DNA from: Phallus indusiatus | Lineage: Eukaryota; Basidiomycota; Agaricomycetes; Phallales; Phallaceae | Reading direction: 5' to 3' | DNA length: 64,000 nt | NCBI GenBank assembly: GCA_027605045.1 | Contig: JAQFWX010000004.1 | Location: 2,552,683-2,616,682 of the forward strand | Part shown: positions 1-10,520 of the stretch, piece by piece | Layout: each line of letters begins with the position of its first letter | How positions within the stretch are numbered: position 1 is the first letter of the stretch | The notes under the pieces: model-generated | What the model was told of the DNA's origin: nothing | The model's input: the letters and a program-made list of their open reading frames with translations, nothing else | The model's database searches: none | Position numbers and translations under genes: made by a program

Positions 1-377
1 GTGATAAGATCGGGAAGAATACAACGTATGGGTACTGGAAGTTTCTATTTTTTAAAGCATTAGTTTCGATATTCCAGCTCTGTAAAGCTCATGTAGTACC
101 TGGCGTATAAGATGTTACGAATGATCTGGTGGCATCGTCAATATGCGGTATACCAGAAGCTCAACAGCACAAAGCTTACTCTGCTTTCCCAAACACAGTG
201 GGTAGTGTTACTGGCGATATAGTTCATGTGGACTTGAGGATGTGCTATACGTTGTTGGAACACTTGACCGGTCATTGGGTCGACATTTGTTATAATACTG
301 GACATAAGCTCGACCAGATGAGGGGTCCGACCGTCAGCAGGGAAAAGAAGAGCTTCAACAGGGGGAATGTTGTCCAT
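1..377 (-). CDS. Conserved basidiomycete protein, partial at the left edge
   Basis: Two coding pieces on the minus strand fit one gene that continues off the left edge: about 180-377 (starts MDNIPPVEALLFPADG, then HPQVHMNYIA) and 1-79 (contains NFQYPYVVFFPILS). They are joined by a GTAAGC...TTTACAG intron at 80-179. The order of motifs (PPVEALLFPADG, HP-V-M-YI, then PYVVFFP) is what I remember of uncharacterised agaricomycete proteins. No function is known to me. Codons upstream of 377 (to about 487) carry a phrase like GFKGTYSPFF in another frame, so the true 5' exon may lie there. The start is uncertain and the gene could be damaged. Confidence 0.45.
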
Positions 378-2817
378 GATAAAGAGGAGACCGAAGGAAT
401 AGAGACTTTGAAGAAAGGAGAATATGTGCCTTTAAATCCGAAATTTCTGTCTGAGAAAAAAAAAGATACAAAAAGAGATTCCACCAAACCACGCTTGGTG
501 GGGGCGTGCCTTCTGCTTTGCCGGGCAAAAAAAATAAGATATTAAAAATATTAAAAGCATGTAAAGGATTGGTTTATTTTCCGGACCGTCAGGACGTAAA
601 CTTGCAATGTGCTTTCGATGCCGCCGTCACCACCAACCGCAAAGTGGCTGATAGGGCAAAGACTTACTCTTCCTGTCTTCTTTCTTCGTTGAAAGAGGGC
701 ACGGCACGAGAAAAAAAAATAAGAATAAAGACAGCAGTTGTCAGAATGGCGGTGCATTCCCGATCTTTCTTTGAACTGCTGAGAATTATTTGGTGGCCGA
801 ATGGTCAGAAGCCAGTACACGTTCTTTCCACATGCCTTGATTGATCATGCCTTTTGGCCCGCAAATTGCTGCTGGCAGCATGCAGAGACAAAGGAACCTT
901 GCGTTGTTGAAACAAACAACGGAAACAACAACAGCTACAGCCCTATAACGCTTTCGTGAGATCTTCACAACGAAATCGAAGAAAAGGGAAACTGCAACGG
1001 TAGCGGTCGAGTTGCTCGGAGTACTATCAGTAAAACGGAATTCGCCGGACGTCGCCAGCTGTTACAGGGTCGCGGTGTGAATTGACGAGCTCAAGGATGC
1101 CACAGGCATGAACAAAAGTGCGGGCCATTTGTTTAACCGCTCCGAACTGTTTCTTCGGTGTTCTCTCTCCATGTGGTTCAAGGCGAAATCTTGGATGCCG
1201 ACTTGTTCAGCATTGCAGCTGAAAACTCAACTTGCGTGTCAGTGATCGATTTCTCTCAGAACATGGGCTGTCGGAACGTTAACGGATGTTCCTCAAACCG
1301 ACCACGGACGTGGCTTGTCCGGATGCAGTCCTAAAGACAGTTATTAAATCAGTCAGTCAAAATGGAACCTCCGTGAAATGTATACTTGCTTATTTATTTT
1401 CATCCCCTGACGTAACAAAGAATAAAAACCTGCCTGAAAATCGAAAATCCACCCACATAGGTTTCTTCATATGTTTTTAGCTTTTTGCCTTCAGGAGCAG
1501 GAGCTGAGGGAAAGGTGGAGAGGTGAAAGGTGACATATTCAAAAGGTTAACAAAAGGAGTCGAATTTTGAACGCAATTCACTAGAAGAATCTTCGAATTC
1601 GCATTGATCCGGTGATACACTCGAGCTATTACTTATATAGCGCAACACATGCTATCGCCCGTTTCTACATGAACTAGTACTTACTTTGTATTGGGTATCG
1701 ATAGTGGTCATTATCCTGCTTCTTTTCAGTTAGCCTATCGCTTCAAAGGACCCCGGAGGCCTTGCATATTATTCACTGCTGCATACTGATAAATTTAGAC
1801 CAGCCCTTACAGCCTGTTTCTAACGCCAGATTCATAATGCGGACAATACTACTGCTTTCAATTGGTCCACTCCTCTCCGGAAATCAGGCGTTACAAAGAA
1901 AGGTTATTTTTCATTGTAATTCTTATCACGACATCTTTTCATTTATTGATACAATTTCCAGGTGTTACTGTCCGTGAACGTCTTGCATCTTTCAAAATAC
2001 CCTCAGAACGTTTCCGAGGTTCATCCCTGTTTTTTCCGCTTAGTTCACTGTTATCAAAGCTCTAAAGCACTGATCCTTGATTCAAATGAAAGCTTATTCC
2101 AGGGGTATTTCCAGACTGCGCTCATTCGTTGGAAGAGAGCGGCAAGGGTAAGCGGCAAATAGGCAACCAGTCCCTTTTGGACATCACACGCCTGTCCATG
2201 GCACCAGAAGTTTGGTGTAAACCACCGATGGTCAAACCTTTCCTCAGCAATTCGCTCAAATGCAAACCACAGGATTTGAGTACTAAAGCCTTCTGATAAG
2301 TCGCCAACTCCAATTGATCTCACGGAACCCACGGGTCTTGAGCTTGTCCGCAGCATTTTGCCCATTTCGCTCTTCCAATCAACGGCTCGGTTTCACAACG
2401 AGGCTATGTTTCTCTTGAGGCGCAAGCTCCAACTATCCCCTCCCAATAATTAAACTTGGCCTAAGCGCGTTCAATGAATGTAATGATGACGAGCTCTCGT
2501 CCGTACTTCTGGTCCTTCCTTCTCTCGCTCTTTCTCGCTATCTAGGCTCCAGTTGGTTGTCCCATATTTGCTCCGTGCACCTCCGAATATCCAACTGGGT
2601 CTCCCCGACCTATATCCTCGTTTTTGGGAACACTCCAAAAAGATTTCTCACGACGGTAGATAAAAAAAAGTACCGCAAGATTATACCTTTTTTCTATGGG
2701 ATATCGTCTTTTGATCGTTTAATCGGAGGAGTAATTTTGCTTGTTTTCCGCCCTTTTCCTCTCCCCAACCCCTTGCAAAAAAGCAAGGCCCGAGGGACTC
2801 TTTTAATTTCAAACTGA
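378..2817. other. Long stretch without a supported gene
   Basis: Only short open frames occur here (for example 2054-2365 minus and 1286-1480 plus). None shows a recognisable motif or a consistent exon chain. Part of 378-490 may belong to the 5' end of the left-edge gene. I see no tRNA, terminal inverted repeat or LTR in it. Confidence 0.5.
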
Positions 2818-3578
2818 ATGTTTTCTTTAAAATCCAAAGCCAAGGCATCATCATATGAGGCAGCACCCTTAATTCAACTTAGAGAAATTAGTAGTGGTGA
2901 GTGACATTACAAGATTTCCCTCGTCGTCAAATTCTTTGTGTTTTGAGGATGTCGTTGTCGCACATATAGATGCCCATTCACACCCAGAAATCGCGGGGCC
3001 ACCAATATTCGCTGACGACTTAGATGTCAAACGCCCATTAGATGAAGAAGAACATGGAGTAAACGACGATAACGATAGTGGTCAAACCAAATCAACCAAA
3101 ACCGATAGCTTCGGCAAGGATACGTCAACCAAGTCATCCGCGTATGCAAGCGACGACATTTACATAGAAGATATGTGGGGTGAACTAGTAAAAGCACAGC
3201 CTGGTCAAGCTCACGAAGACCAGTCGAGCATTAAGCCATGTTATATTCCACGTATCCCAGACCAGAGCATTCCAGACGATATCCCAGGACCGAGTATGCC
3301 CTCCTTACCGTCAATTAGTGCTGCGGAAGTGACTGCGAGAGTTGGGAATTTCTTGAAACGTGAGGGAATTTTTATTGTTCGGCTGTAGCCACCAATTTGA
3401 CTGACTGGGCTATACCATTTCCTCTTTTTTAACGTTTCAAGGGGCGACAGAAAAGTTTTTGGATAATGTGGCGCAAATGCAAGGTCCCCCACGACGACGA
3501 AATCCGGTGAGTACTATGACTGTGCTATCCGTTTGAGGAGCATAGAATTGAATGGTTGCTCTGTAGCCTCGAGGCTAG
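2818..3578 (+). CDS. Small conserved-looking acidic protein, four exons (181 aa)
   Basis: I do not recognise this gene. A consistent exon chain is 2818-2896, 2970-3359, 3442-3506 and 3567-3578, giving 181 residues with all phases matching. It starts MFSLKSKAKASS. The middle is acidic and disordered (DEEEHGVNDDNDSG), followed by DDIYIEDMWGELVKA and IPDDIPGPSMPSLP. The end is a short helix, RVGNFLKRATEKFLDN, then a basic tail ending PPRRRNPPRG. The alternative reading through the third intron stops after FIVRL and breaks the helix, which favours splicing. No membrane segment or signal peptide is visible. Function unknown. Confidence 0.55.
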
Positions 3579-4018
3579 AATGTACAACACACCCACGGAC
3601 GACGTTTTTGTTATAATTATCATACAACACCTGTATCAGTATTTAGCAATAATTATTTATTCCTTTGTTGCTTATGATTTTTTCTAGAATCGAATTTCTC
3701 TTTGTATGACTGTGAAGTCTGTATCATATACCCTTTTCCTTCCCTTTGGAAAAATTAATTGCGCCACTGGCCTTTCGACATGCTTTGACTCATTTGAATA
3801 ATCGAGATGTAGAGGCTGGACCGAACCGGCACATGTGGACCACTAGAAAATTCGGATTCAAAACCACTATGCGATAATTGATTCTCGATGACCAATGAAC
3901 TCAAAAAGATTATAAAGGTACATCCGGAGACAACGAATCTGTCAATACAAATAACATGGCTTTTGAAATGATACAATAATACCATCGATTTCCCGATCGC
4001 GGGATTCATAATTAATGC
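3579..4018. other. Intergenic, between convergent genes
   Basis: AT-rich spacer between the 3' end of the 181-aa gene and the 3' end of FES1. It should hold the two 3' UTRs and polyadenylation regions. No open frame or repeat stands out. Confidence 0.5.
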
Positions 4019-5494
4019 TCAAACGCTTTGTTCTATTCTCTCCCATACTTCCTTGTCTAGCTGAATCGAGGACTTGGTAGGGCGATCATTGATGAAAGCT
4101 TTCAAATCGGCTTTTTCATCATCAGTCAGAACTCCACCAGCCTATGCGGATTTATGGGTCAGCACACAGCCGAGTACGTCAATGATAGAAAAAATAGTAC
4201 GAACTTCTAAATAAGTCGCAAGGGTCACTGCGGCCTTTTCGGCATAGTCCTCGTCAAAGTGTTGATCTGCATTAGGACCAAACGGAACGGGCGACACCAG
4301 TGAGTGGATCAAAGTTGTGATGACCTGATGTTTTCGTAACGCCGATACCGTAGCGGCGCTGGTCGCTGTAGGAAGCGATTGGGCATCATATGAAGGATGA
4401 GTGCTGCTTCCTTCATCAGTGGTTGGCTTGGAAGAATCGGCCAATCGAATATTTGGACCTGCCGATGTTGACGCTGGTAAAGTTGCGAGATCTTCGTCGG
4501 GAAGAAGCAGAACGTTGAGCATAAACACTATCTTTCTTCGAATCGTTATGTCTGCATCTGTAAGGATGGAAAAGAAGCGATCAGTATATTATCCAAAACC
4601 AGCTTTATCAATTTCAAATGACGACTCCAAGACCTTCCCAAAAGGGGAAGATGATAAAGATATGACAAAAGCACCTTTTAATGAGGAGTTTAAGACGTTC
4701 CAGCCATTTATCTTTTCTAATTCGGCCACCGCGGCTGCATTGTGTTTCAATAAGCCTGAAGGGCATACGCTGCCTTTGAGCGTGTTCCTGTGGAGACATG
4801 ATATAGTTCCGAATCGGAAGGCTTATGAGAAAGGATCGATAAAAAAAGTGGCAAGGGCTCATGCTGTAGGAACTGAAAAAGGCTATCAGTTAGAAGGTCT
4901 TCTTCTGATTTCAATAGATGACAAAACGCGCGAGATACGCACATCGGCTTGCGCTACCGGGTTGTTTTGTACGGCTGTTCCCAATATCCAAAGGGTTTGC
5001 ATGCGTACTTCATCAGGCTGCGATGGCGATAGTAGTGATAGCAGCGAAGGATACATTTTCAGCGGAGTGAGATCTTTTGTAAAGTCAATTAGGTGAACAG
5101 ACATGATATGACGGGGTTGACTCACTCTTGGCATTGTCTATTTGCTCTACTAGCTAAGCAGAATTTTTGTATTTAGCCCTGAAGGAATTTCGGAAATAGA
5201 AATCCAAGATATTCACCATCTCGAGATTATCTAGCGCAGTGACACGAGTTTCGACATCTTTGGATTGGTCTAATCCAACTTCCAAAGCTTCCTGCAATCC
5301 AAGCAGACGATGTGATTAAACTAGAACAAGGCCAAATAATAATCTCAACTGACTTTCATTAAAGCAGAGTCGGGCTTTCCCAAAATCATGTCGATGATAC
5401 CTGGATCCAAATCTTTCATCGGACGAGGCGGCACTCTGTCTGGATCTGACGGTGACGAGGAATTTTCAATGCCCCAGCGAAGTAGAGACTCCAT
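4019..5494 (-). CDS. FES1: Hsp70 nucleotide exchange factor FES1 (HspBP1 family)
   Basis: Fes1 releases ADP from cytosolic Hsp70 and helps send misfolded proteins to degradation. The N-terminus MESLLRWGIENS, then DPGIIDMILGKPDSALMK and a helical segment with ALDNLEM, is the Fes1 N-terminal signature. Next comes an armadillo-like region: LHSLLS-type repeats, SPSQPDEVRMQTLWILGTA, QNNPVAQAD, then TGTRSKAAYALQA and a leucine-rich stretch before the C-terminus (VLTDDEKADLKAFI to ERIEQSV). About five or six exons are needed to join these, each split by a short GT-AG intron. The start is the only ATG giving the family N-terminus. The protein is cytosolic with no signal peptide. Identification is firm; single intron borders are not. 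Confidence 0.88.
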
Positions 5495-5934
5495 GATTGT
5501 ACGATGATTCAATGAACTGGTGCAAGATCTTTTATATTTGAAAGAGGTTTCGAACCGTCGAGAATGTTACAGTCCGATCTCGAAAATTTTGTGGTTACAT
5601 AAGCAAACCTAATCTGATTGCTGACAGTGCCATGTCTATTAATCGTCGCTATTGTTATTAACAGTTATTCTACAGAATGGTATACCATCAGTCGTGAATA
5701 TTCCTCATCGCGAGTCAGCCTGTGTTGTATGTATACTGTAATCCGCCCCCGTGCTTATGCTATGCTTGGGTTGCATGTAAGTCCGGAGATCCTGCTTTGA
5801 CATAACGTTATATGACAACATTGAAGGCTGCTATTTGATCAAGTGCCTGTCTGAGAGGCACGCCGGAGGCGTCGAAATTCACCAGAACGATCCTATAAAA
5901 CGCAATGAACCTCTTGGCTTTGCGCTCCGGAATG
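5495..5934. other. Intergenic, 5' region of FES1 and 3' region of the next gene
   Basis: The minus-strand FES1 promoter should lie here, next to the 3' UTR of the upstream minus-strand gene. Short open frames are present on both strands without recognisable motifs. I could not define a promoter element. Confidence 0.4.
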
Positions 5935-7058
5935 TTACGCTTCTTCCTCGAAATGGTCGTCAGCATTATTGTCTGGGCCTGCCAATCCTTCCAAGACCTG
6001 AATGATCCGCTGCTGCTTCTGCAGGAAAAAAGTATAAGCAAGAGTGCAGAGAATTTCATTTACTTGAAAATTCTCACCTCTCGTTCCATTTTATTCTTAG
6101 TGGGGAATATCCCTGGAACACCAATCTCTTCAAGTGCACGTTGTTGGGAAGCAACCAAAGAATCCCACGCCGGCAAAATTCTCTCCAGATCAAATTTCCT
6201 CAAATCCTCTATGAAAGAAGCTTGCAAGGACTGCTAATCGATTAGCCTTCTTTGCTTTCATCCATTGAAGTGGTACCATACCTGCACTTCCTTTTCGCTC
6301 ATATCTACGCCAATGATAGCTGCTCTAAAGAATCATAAAGAAACTAGGCACAATATGATGTGTGAGTAACATACTTAGTTTGAGCAACTCTGATTTTTTC
6401 TTCCTGGCTCTTGATTATTTGGTTACGCTCTTCCCACAGTTGTCGCTCCGTGGAATTTTGCTGCTCACGTATCTAGGTAAGAATTAGAACGCAGAGTGGC
6501 AGGGAGTACTGAACACCATGCCTTTTTTAGCCTTTGGAGGACTGAATCATTTGAGGCAAGATTAGCTATGATAGGCAGTGCTTGGGTAAAGTTCATGTTA
6601 CGAACGGATGCCGGGGATGGTTTCGGAGGTTTGTCAGAACGAAGGGTAGAGACGTCATGGTCGGTAAATCGGGGAATATGAGGTATGACTTTGGAAGGGT
6701 TTATGATATGGTTTGTGTTTGCTGCTTCAGTGGGTTTGATGGTAACTGGGTCAGCCGGTTCCAGACGCGCTAAAAGCGAGAGAATGTTGCTGGAAGGCTC
6801 GGAAGCTTTCCCAGCGTATTCTACTTCTGCAGAGGGGGGTCCACGAACGATCTTGGAGGTTATATCGTCAGGCACCTTGGGAGCATGGAATTCATGTTTA
6901 CGGTTAGCTGTGTTTTGTGCGTCCAATTCCTGCCAAGCCTGAGATTTGCGAAGAGATTCCAGTAAAGCCGTTACCCCTCTGGATCCTGTGCAATTATAAG
7001 AAAAATTTGTCTAATCATAAATAGAAAGACTTGCATTTATATTAGTGAAATCCGACAT
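5935..7058 (-). CDS. Uncharacterised coiled-coil protein, six exons (293 aa)
   Basis: I do not recognise a named family. The exon chain 7031-7058, 6510-6985, 6375-6472, 6282-6324, 6078-6230 and 5935-6018 keeps frame throughout and gives 293 residues. It starts MSDFTNINARSRGVTALLE. The N-terminal half is proline- and serine-rich and probably disordered. The C-terminal half is highly charged and helical: STERQLWEERNQIIKSQEEK, then DLRKFDLERILPAWDSL, then QQRALEEIGVPG and a QQRIIQVLEGL helix. The FD-ERILPAWD-L pattern looks conserved in basidiomycetes from memory. It shares a 282-bp divergent promoter with NCS6. Likely soluble; function unknown. Confidence 0.65.
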
Positions 7059-7340
7059 TAGTGTCAAGGCCCAAGGCCAAAGCCCGAGCCTGACAGCGCC
7101 GGTGGGCGACAGGAGTAATCTGAGCGCCGTGTATTATAAGCCTATCACGCGAAGAGTTTACAAGGCTTTTATAAAAATCGAGATCGATGATGTTTCTACT
7201 AGCAAGCCCAAGAGCTAGACCTGCTTTGGTCGACAAGAAGGAAATGATGGCGAGGCAGCACCGTTACGTCACGCCTTGGTACTATGATTTCCTTGTGCCA
7301 CTGACATTCCCTTCAATCCTTTCCGGCAATCTTTCAATTC
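7059..7340. promoter_or_regulatory. Divergent promoter between the 293-aa gene and NCS6
   Basis: The two start codons face away from each other across 282 bp, so both promoters must lie in this interval. A GTTACGTCACGCC segment (about 7264-7276) holds a TGACG-like half site (GTGACG on the minus strand). No clear TATA box. Assignment is from geometry only. Confidence 0.5.
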
Positions 7341-8697
7341 ATGCCAGCGAAAAGCTGTTCTTTGTGCAATAATGCCACCGCCATTTTACGACGTCCTAAA
7401 ACGGGTCAGCAAATATGCAAAGAGTGTTTCTTCATAGTGTTTGAGACTGAAGTACACAATACGATAATTAATGCGAAACTTTTCAAATCCGGTGATCGTG
7501 TGGCGATTGGAGCTTCTGGCGGAAAAGGTTAGCATCTCATATTGATCTAATGCGATATGATTATATTCATTCCTACTATAATTTGTAGATTCTACCGTTC
7601 TTGCCTATGTGATGAAGACCTTGAATGACCGGTACAATTATGGTCTTCAGCTGTTTCTTTTATCTATAGATGAAGGGATCACGGGCTATAGAGATGACTC
7701 TCTAGAGGTAATTCATCTTTCTTGCTCATACGTGTCATCGCTGATAGATTTCGTAGACGGTCAAACGGAACCAAGTTCAATATGATCTGCCATTAAAAAT
7801 CCTAAGCTATGACGAATTGTATGGCTGGACCATGGATCGAATAGTGGGGCAGATTGGGAAGAAAAATAACTGCACTTTTTGTGGGGTCTTTCGACGTCAA
7901 GCTCTGGATAGAGGAGCCGCGATGTTAGACGTTGATCATATTGTAACTGGCCATAATGCGGATGATATTGCTGAAACAGTGCTTATGAATAGTAAGTTAA
8001 TCCTTTTTTCGGAGTATCTCATCCTCTGATTATGTTTGAGAAAGTTATGAGAGGCGATATAGCGAGATTGGGTCGATGCACGTTGATTTGCACTCAGGGT
8101 GAAGATACTATCAAAAGATCTAAGCCTTTCAAGTACGCCTACGAAAAGGAGATTGTCATGTCAGTTTTGATATTTTATATGCTTTTGAATGTTTCTGAAT
8201 GTTCTATCAGGTACGCCTACTTCAAAAAACTGGACTATTTCTCTACAGAATGTATTTATTCACCGGATGCCTATCGCGGCCATGCTCGTGCCTTTCTAAA
8301 AGACCTGGAGGCCGCTCGTCCTAGTGCAATTATAGATATTATTCATTCAGGAGAAGCCTTCGAAGTTGCTGAGGAAGTAAAGTTGAAAGATCAACGTAAG
8401 TGTTTTGAACATCGATGAATGCAATATCACGCCTGATTCCTTTAACAGAGAAATGTAAAAGATGCGGATATATTTCAAGCAATGACCTTTGCAAGGCATG
8501 CGCACTTCTCGAAGGCTTGGAACGAGGAATTGCTGGTATGGGTGTTGTAAGTACTTCATATCTCAAAACACAACACAGCTATATCTGATTTTCAACAGAA
8601 AGAGGCTCGCCGATTTGACCAGGAGCTCCCATCCGAAAATCTACGAACCATACCTTTTTTCAAGATGCCCACAACCTCGAACTCGGTTTCCGAATAG
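7341..8697 (+). CDS. NCS6: Cytoplasmic tRNA 2-thiolation protein 1 (Ncs6/Ctu1)
   Basis: Ncs6 adenylates U34 of tRNA Lys, Glu and Gln and adds sulfur delivered by Urm1, with partner Ncs2, giving mcm5s2U. Seven exons (7341-7527, 7589-7707, 7757-7991, 8045-8159, 8211-8395, 8449-8546, 8599-8697) give 345 residues with all phases correct. Visible features are an N-terminal zinc pair (CSLCNNA and CKECF), the PP-loop ATP motif GASGGKDST around residue 60, [18 protein letters not shown], the [15 protein letters not shown] catalytic segment, and a C-terminal zinc pair ([16 protein letters not shown]). The length is normal for the family. The start gives the expected MPAK-SCSLC opening. Confidence 0.93.
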
Positions 8698-8968
8698 CAG
8701 TCTTCGGTGGTATCGGAAACTAACGTCGCAAATACCAGTATCTCACTACATATCAGTGGTAACAGGTAGTAACACGTAACCACGTCATGCAGGCCTGCAT
8801 TCTTGGTGGAAGTCAGGGTCAGAAATTTCACGCCGAGAGTTACGAAAGATCTAGGCGTAAGTAACCCTAAGTAACCTCAGACGGACTTATGGTAGACCTA
8901 GCAATAACAGTGTCTCGGTAGTGTATGTAATGTAATGTGGGACACAAGGAAATTAATATAATATCACA

Positions 8969-10369
8969 TTAGGAAGAACGAGTAACCTGAGGAAGTCCGC
9001 TGTAGCAGTCCTCGACATACTTTTCCAATAAATCTGCTTCATGTTTTTCCAACTCCCAAGGGTCTAATCCCACATATTCCTTGCCCCAGAACGTTGCTCG
9101 TGTCCCAATTAGACGCGGTGGGTTCCAGACAATCTGGTCTAGCACCTGTTTTGACGTGAGAGCAGCAAAGGTCCCGGATAAAGCTCCTTTAAACGGTTCT
9201 ACTGGATGGTCCGGGGAACCCAGCCATCGAGCCTAGATAAGCAACTTGAGCAAACAAGCGGATAGTAAAAAAGAGAAATTTTTACCATGTAAAAGCCGAA
9301 GCGTTTAACAAGGTTCATGAAAGCGTTAAGAGCTGTGGCAGTATTGTTGGTACTACAAATTCCTGGATGAATTGACACATGCGTTAATTTTGCTTCGCCT
9401 TTTTTGGGTTCCGACTTTTCCTCCAATCGGGCTAGTGCTGCGCAGACCAAGTTGACCTGGTATTTACTGGGCTGATACGGCTCAGGTGTGTTTAACAGTT
9501 GTATATCATTTGGATTAAACGAATGTTTGAAGCCGTCCAATGACGAAGTCCACTCTATTCTCGCTTCTTCGAACGGACACGCTCTGAGAAGTGGTTCGAG
9601 TCTACGGAACTACCAATGAAAATCAATTTTCCTCCAACTGCTTGACATTTTTGAAACATACTAAACAGTAGTGTCCAAAGGTATTGATTTGCCAGGTGTC
9701 TCCAAAACCGTCCTTATTGATGGCACTATACCTTTGAACGGTGTGTATCGGATAGGTAACGGTCCTGATGAATCCCTCCGCTAATAGTTGTTTGGTATAG
9801 CGGATATAATCTGTACGCTCCATGTTTAGGGCCCCAGCGTTGAAAATCAAGTGTGAAATATAGGGGTATCTTTTGAAGAACGGGTCAAAAAGCGTGGAGA
9901 CAACACAGTAGAACGGTGTACCTTTGGCTCGCTTCAACCGCAAAACTGAATATACTGTCTATGCTGTTGAGGTCCAGATTCAAATAATCAACTTCCAGCC
10001 CTTTCAGGAATTTTTTAGAATGTCCATTGTCGTCGGCTTTGACTTGCTGTCGTTGAGCCGCGTCCTTGGCATGTTTTAGTAATCGCTCCCGTGTCTCTTC
10101 TCCGTACACTGGATTTCGACAAGCCACAATAATAGTCAACTCAGTGGTACCGGCATAAGGTGAAATCACGTTGGGAATTCCACTTGGAGAGTACAAAAGT
10201 GATGCGTCTGGAGGATTGAAGTGTAGTAATTGTTCGATCAATCGACAGCACGCCCCATAACCGATACCACTGGGAAAGTAAGCACGTCATTTCTTTTGGA
10301 TCAACACCAGTTTACTTGCCTATTAGCACCGGTAACGACCACAATAAGTCGCTGAGGCTTAGTCGCCAT
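8969..10369 (-). CDS. ERG27: 3-keto-steroid reductase, ergosterol pathway
   Basis: Erg27 reduces the 3-keto group during C-4 demethylation of ergosterol precursors, together with Erg25, Erg26 and Erg28 at the ER or lipid droplets. It is a short-chain dehydrogenase. The N-terminus MATKPQRLIVVVTGAN continues across the first intron into SGIGYG, completing the TGxxxGxG NADPH motif. Further on are the NAG motif (HLIFNAGALNMERT), the catalytic Y-Q-P-S-K (YxxxK) motif followed by YQVNLVCAAL, and STHPG-like VSIHPGICSTN. The tail is LEKHEADLLEKYVED. The first intron (10270-10319) has a GC donor (AG|GCAAGT) and CAG acceptor, the only join that preserves the glycine motif. The gene is divergent from NOP9. 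Confidence 0.87.
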
Positions 10370-10450
10370 GACCAAGTGAAGAATGGGAACTGAAGAACGC
10401 TGGAAAATCAAAGGAAAATCGTTCGATCACCATCACGTTGAAGAGATACA

Positions 10451-10462
10451 GCTGACGTCAGC
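10451..10462. promoter_or_regulatory. Palindromic CRE/bZIP-type site, copy 1
   Basis: The 12-bp perfect palindrome GCTGACGTCAGC contains TGACGTCA, the full CREB/ATF-type bZIP binding site. It lies in the 151-bp divergent promoter between ERG27 and NOP9. The factor is not known; fungal CREB/ATF-family bZIP proteins bind this core. Confidence 0.6.
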
Positions 10463-10491
10463 AAAGAAGCTCGCATTGGTTATGTCATCAT

Positions 10492-10503
10492 GCTGACGTC
10501 AGC
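10492..10503. promoter_or_regulatory. Palindromic CRE/bZIP-type site, copy 2
   Basis: Second identical 12-bp GCTGACGTCAGC palindrome. It starts 41 bp after the first, close to four helical turns, and 18 bp before the NOP9 start codon. Two perfect copies in so small an interval are unlikely by chance. Confidence 0.6.
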
Positions 10504-10520
10504 AGAACGAACTTTACTCA

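Noticed and set aside
506..844. 112-codon plus frame near the left edge
   Set aside because: Basic low-information product from A-rich sequence, no partner exon and overlapped by an antisense frame of similar length.
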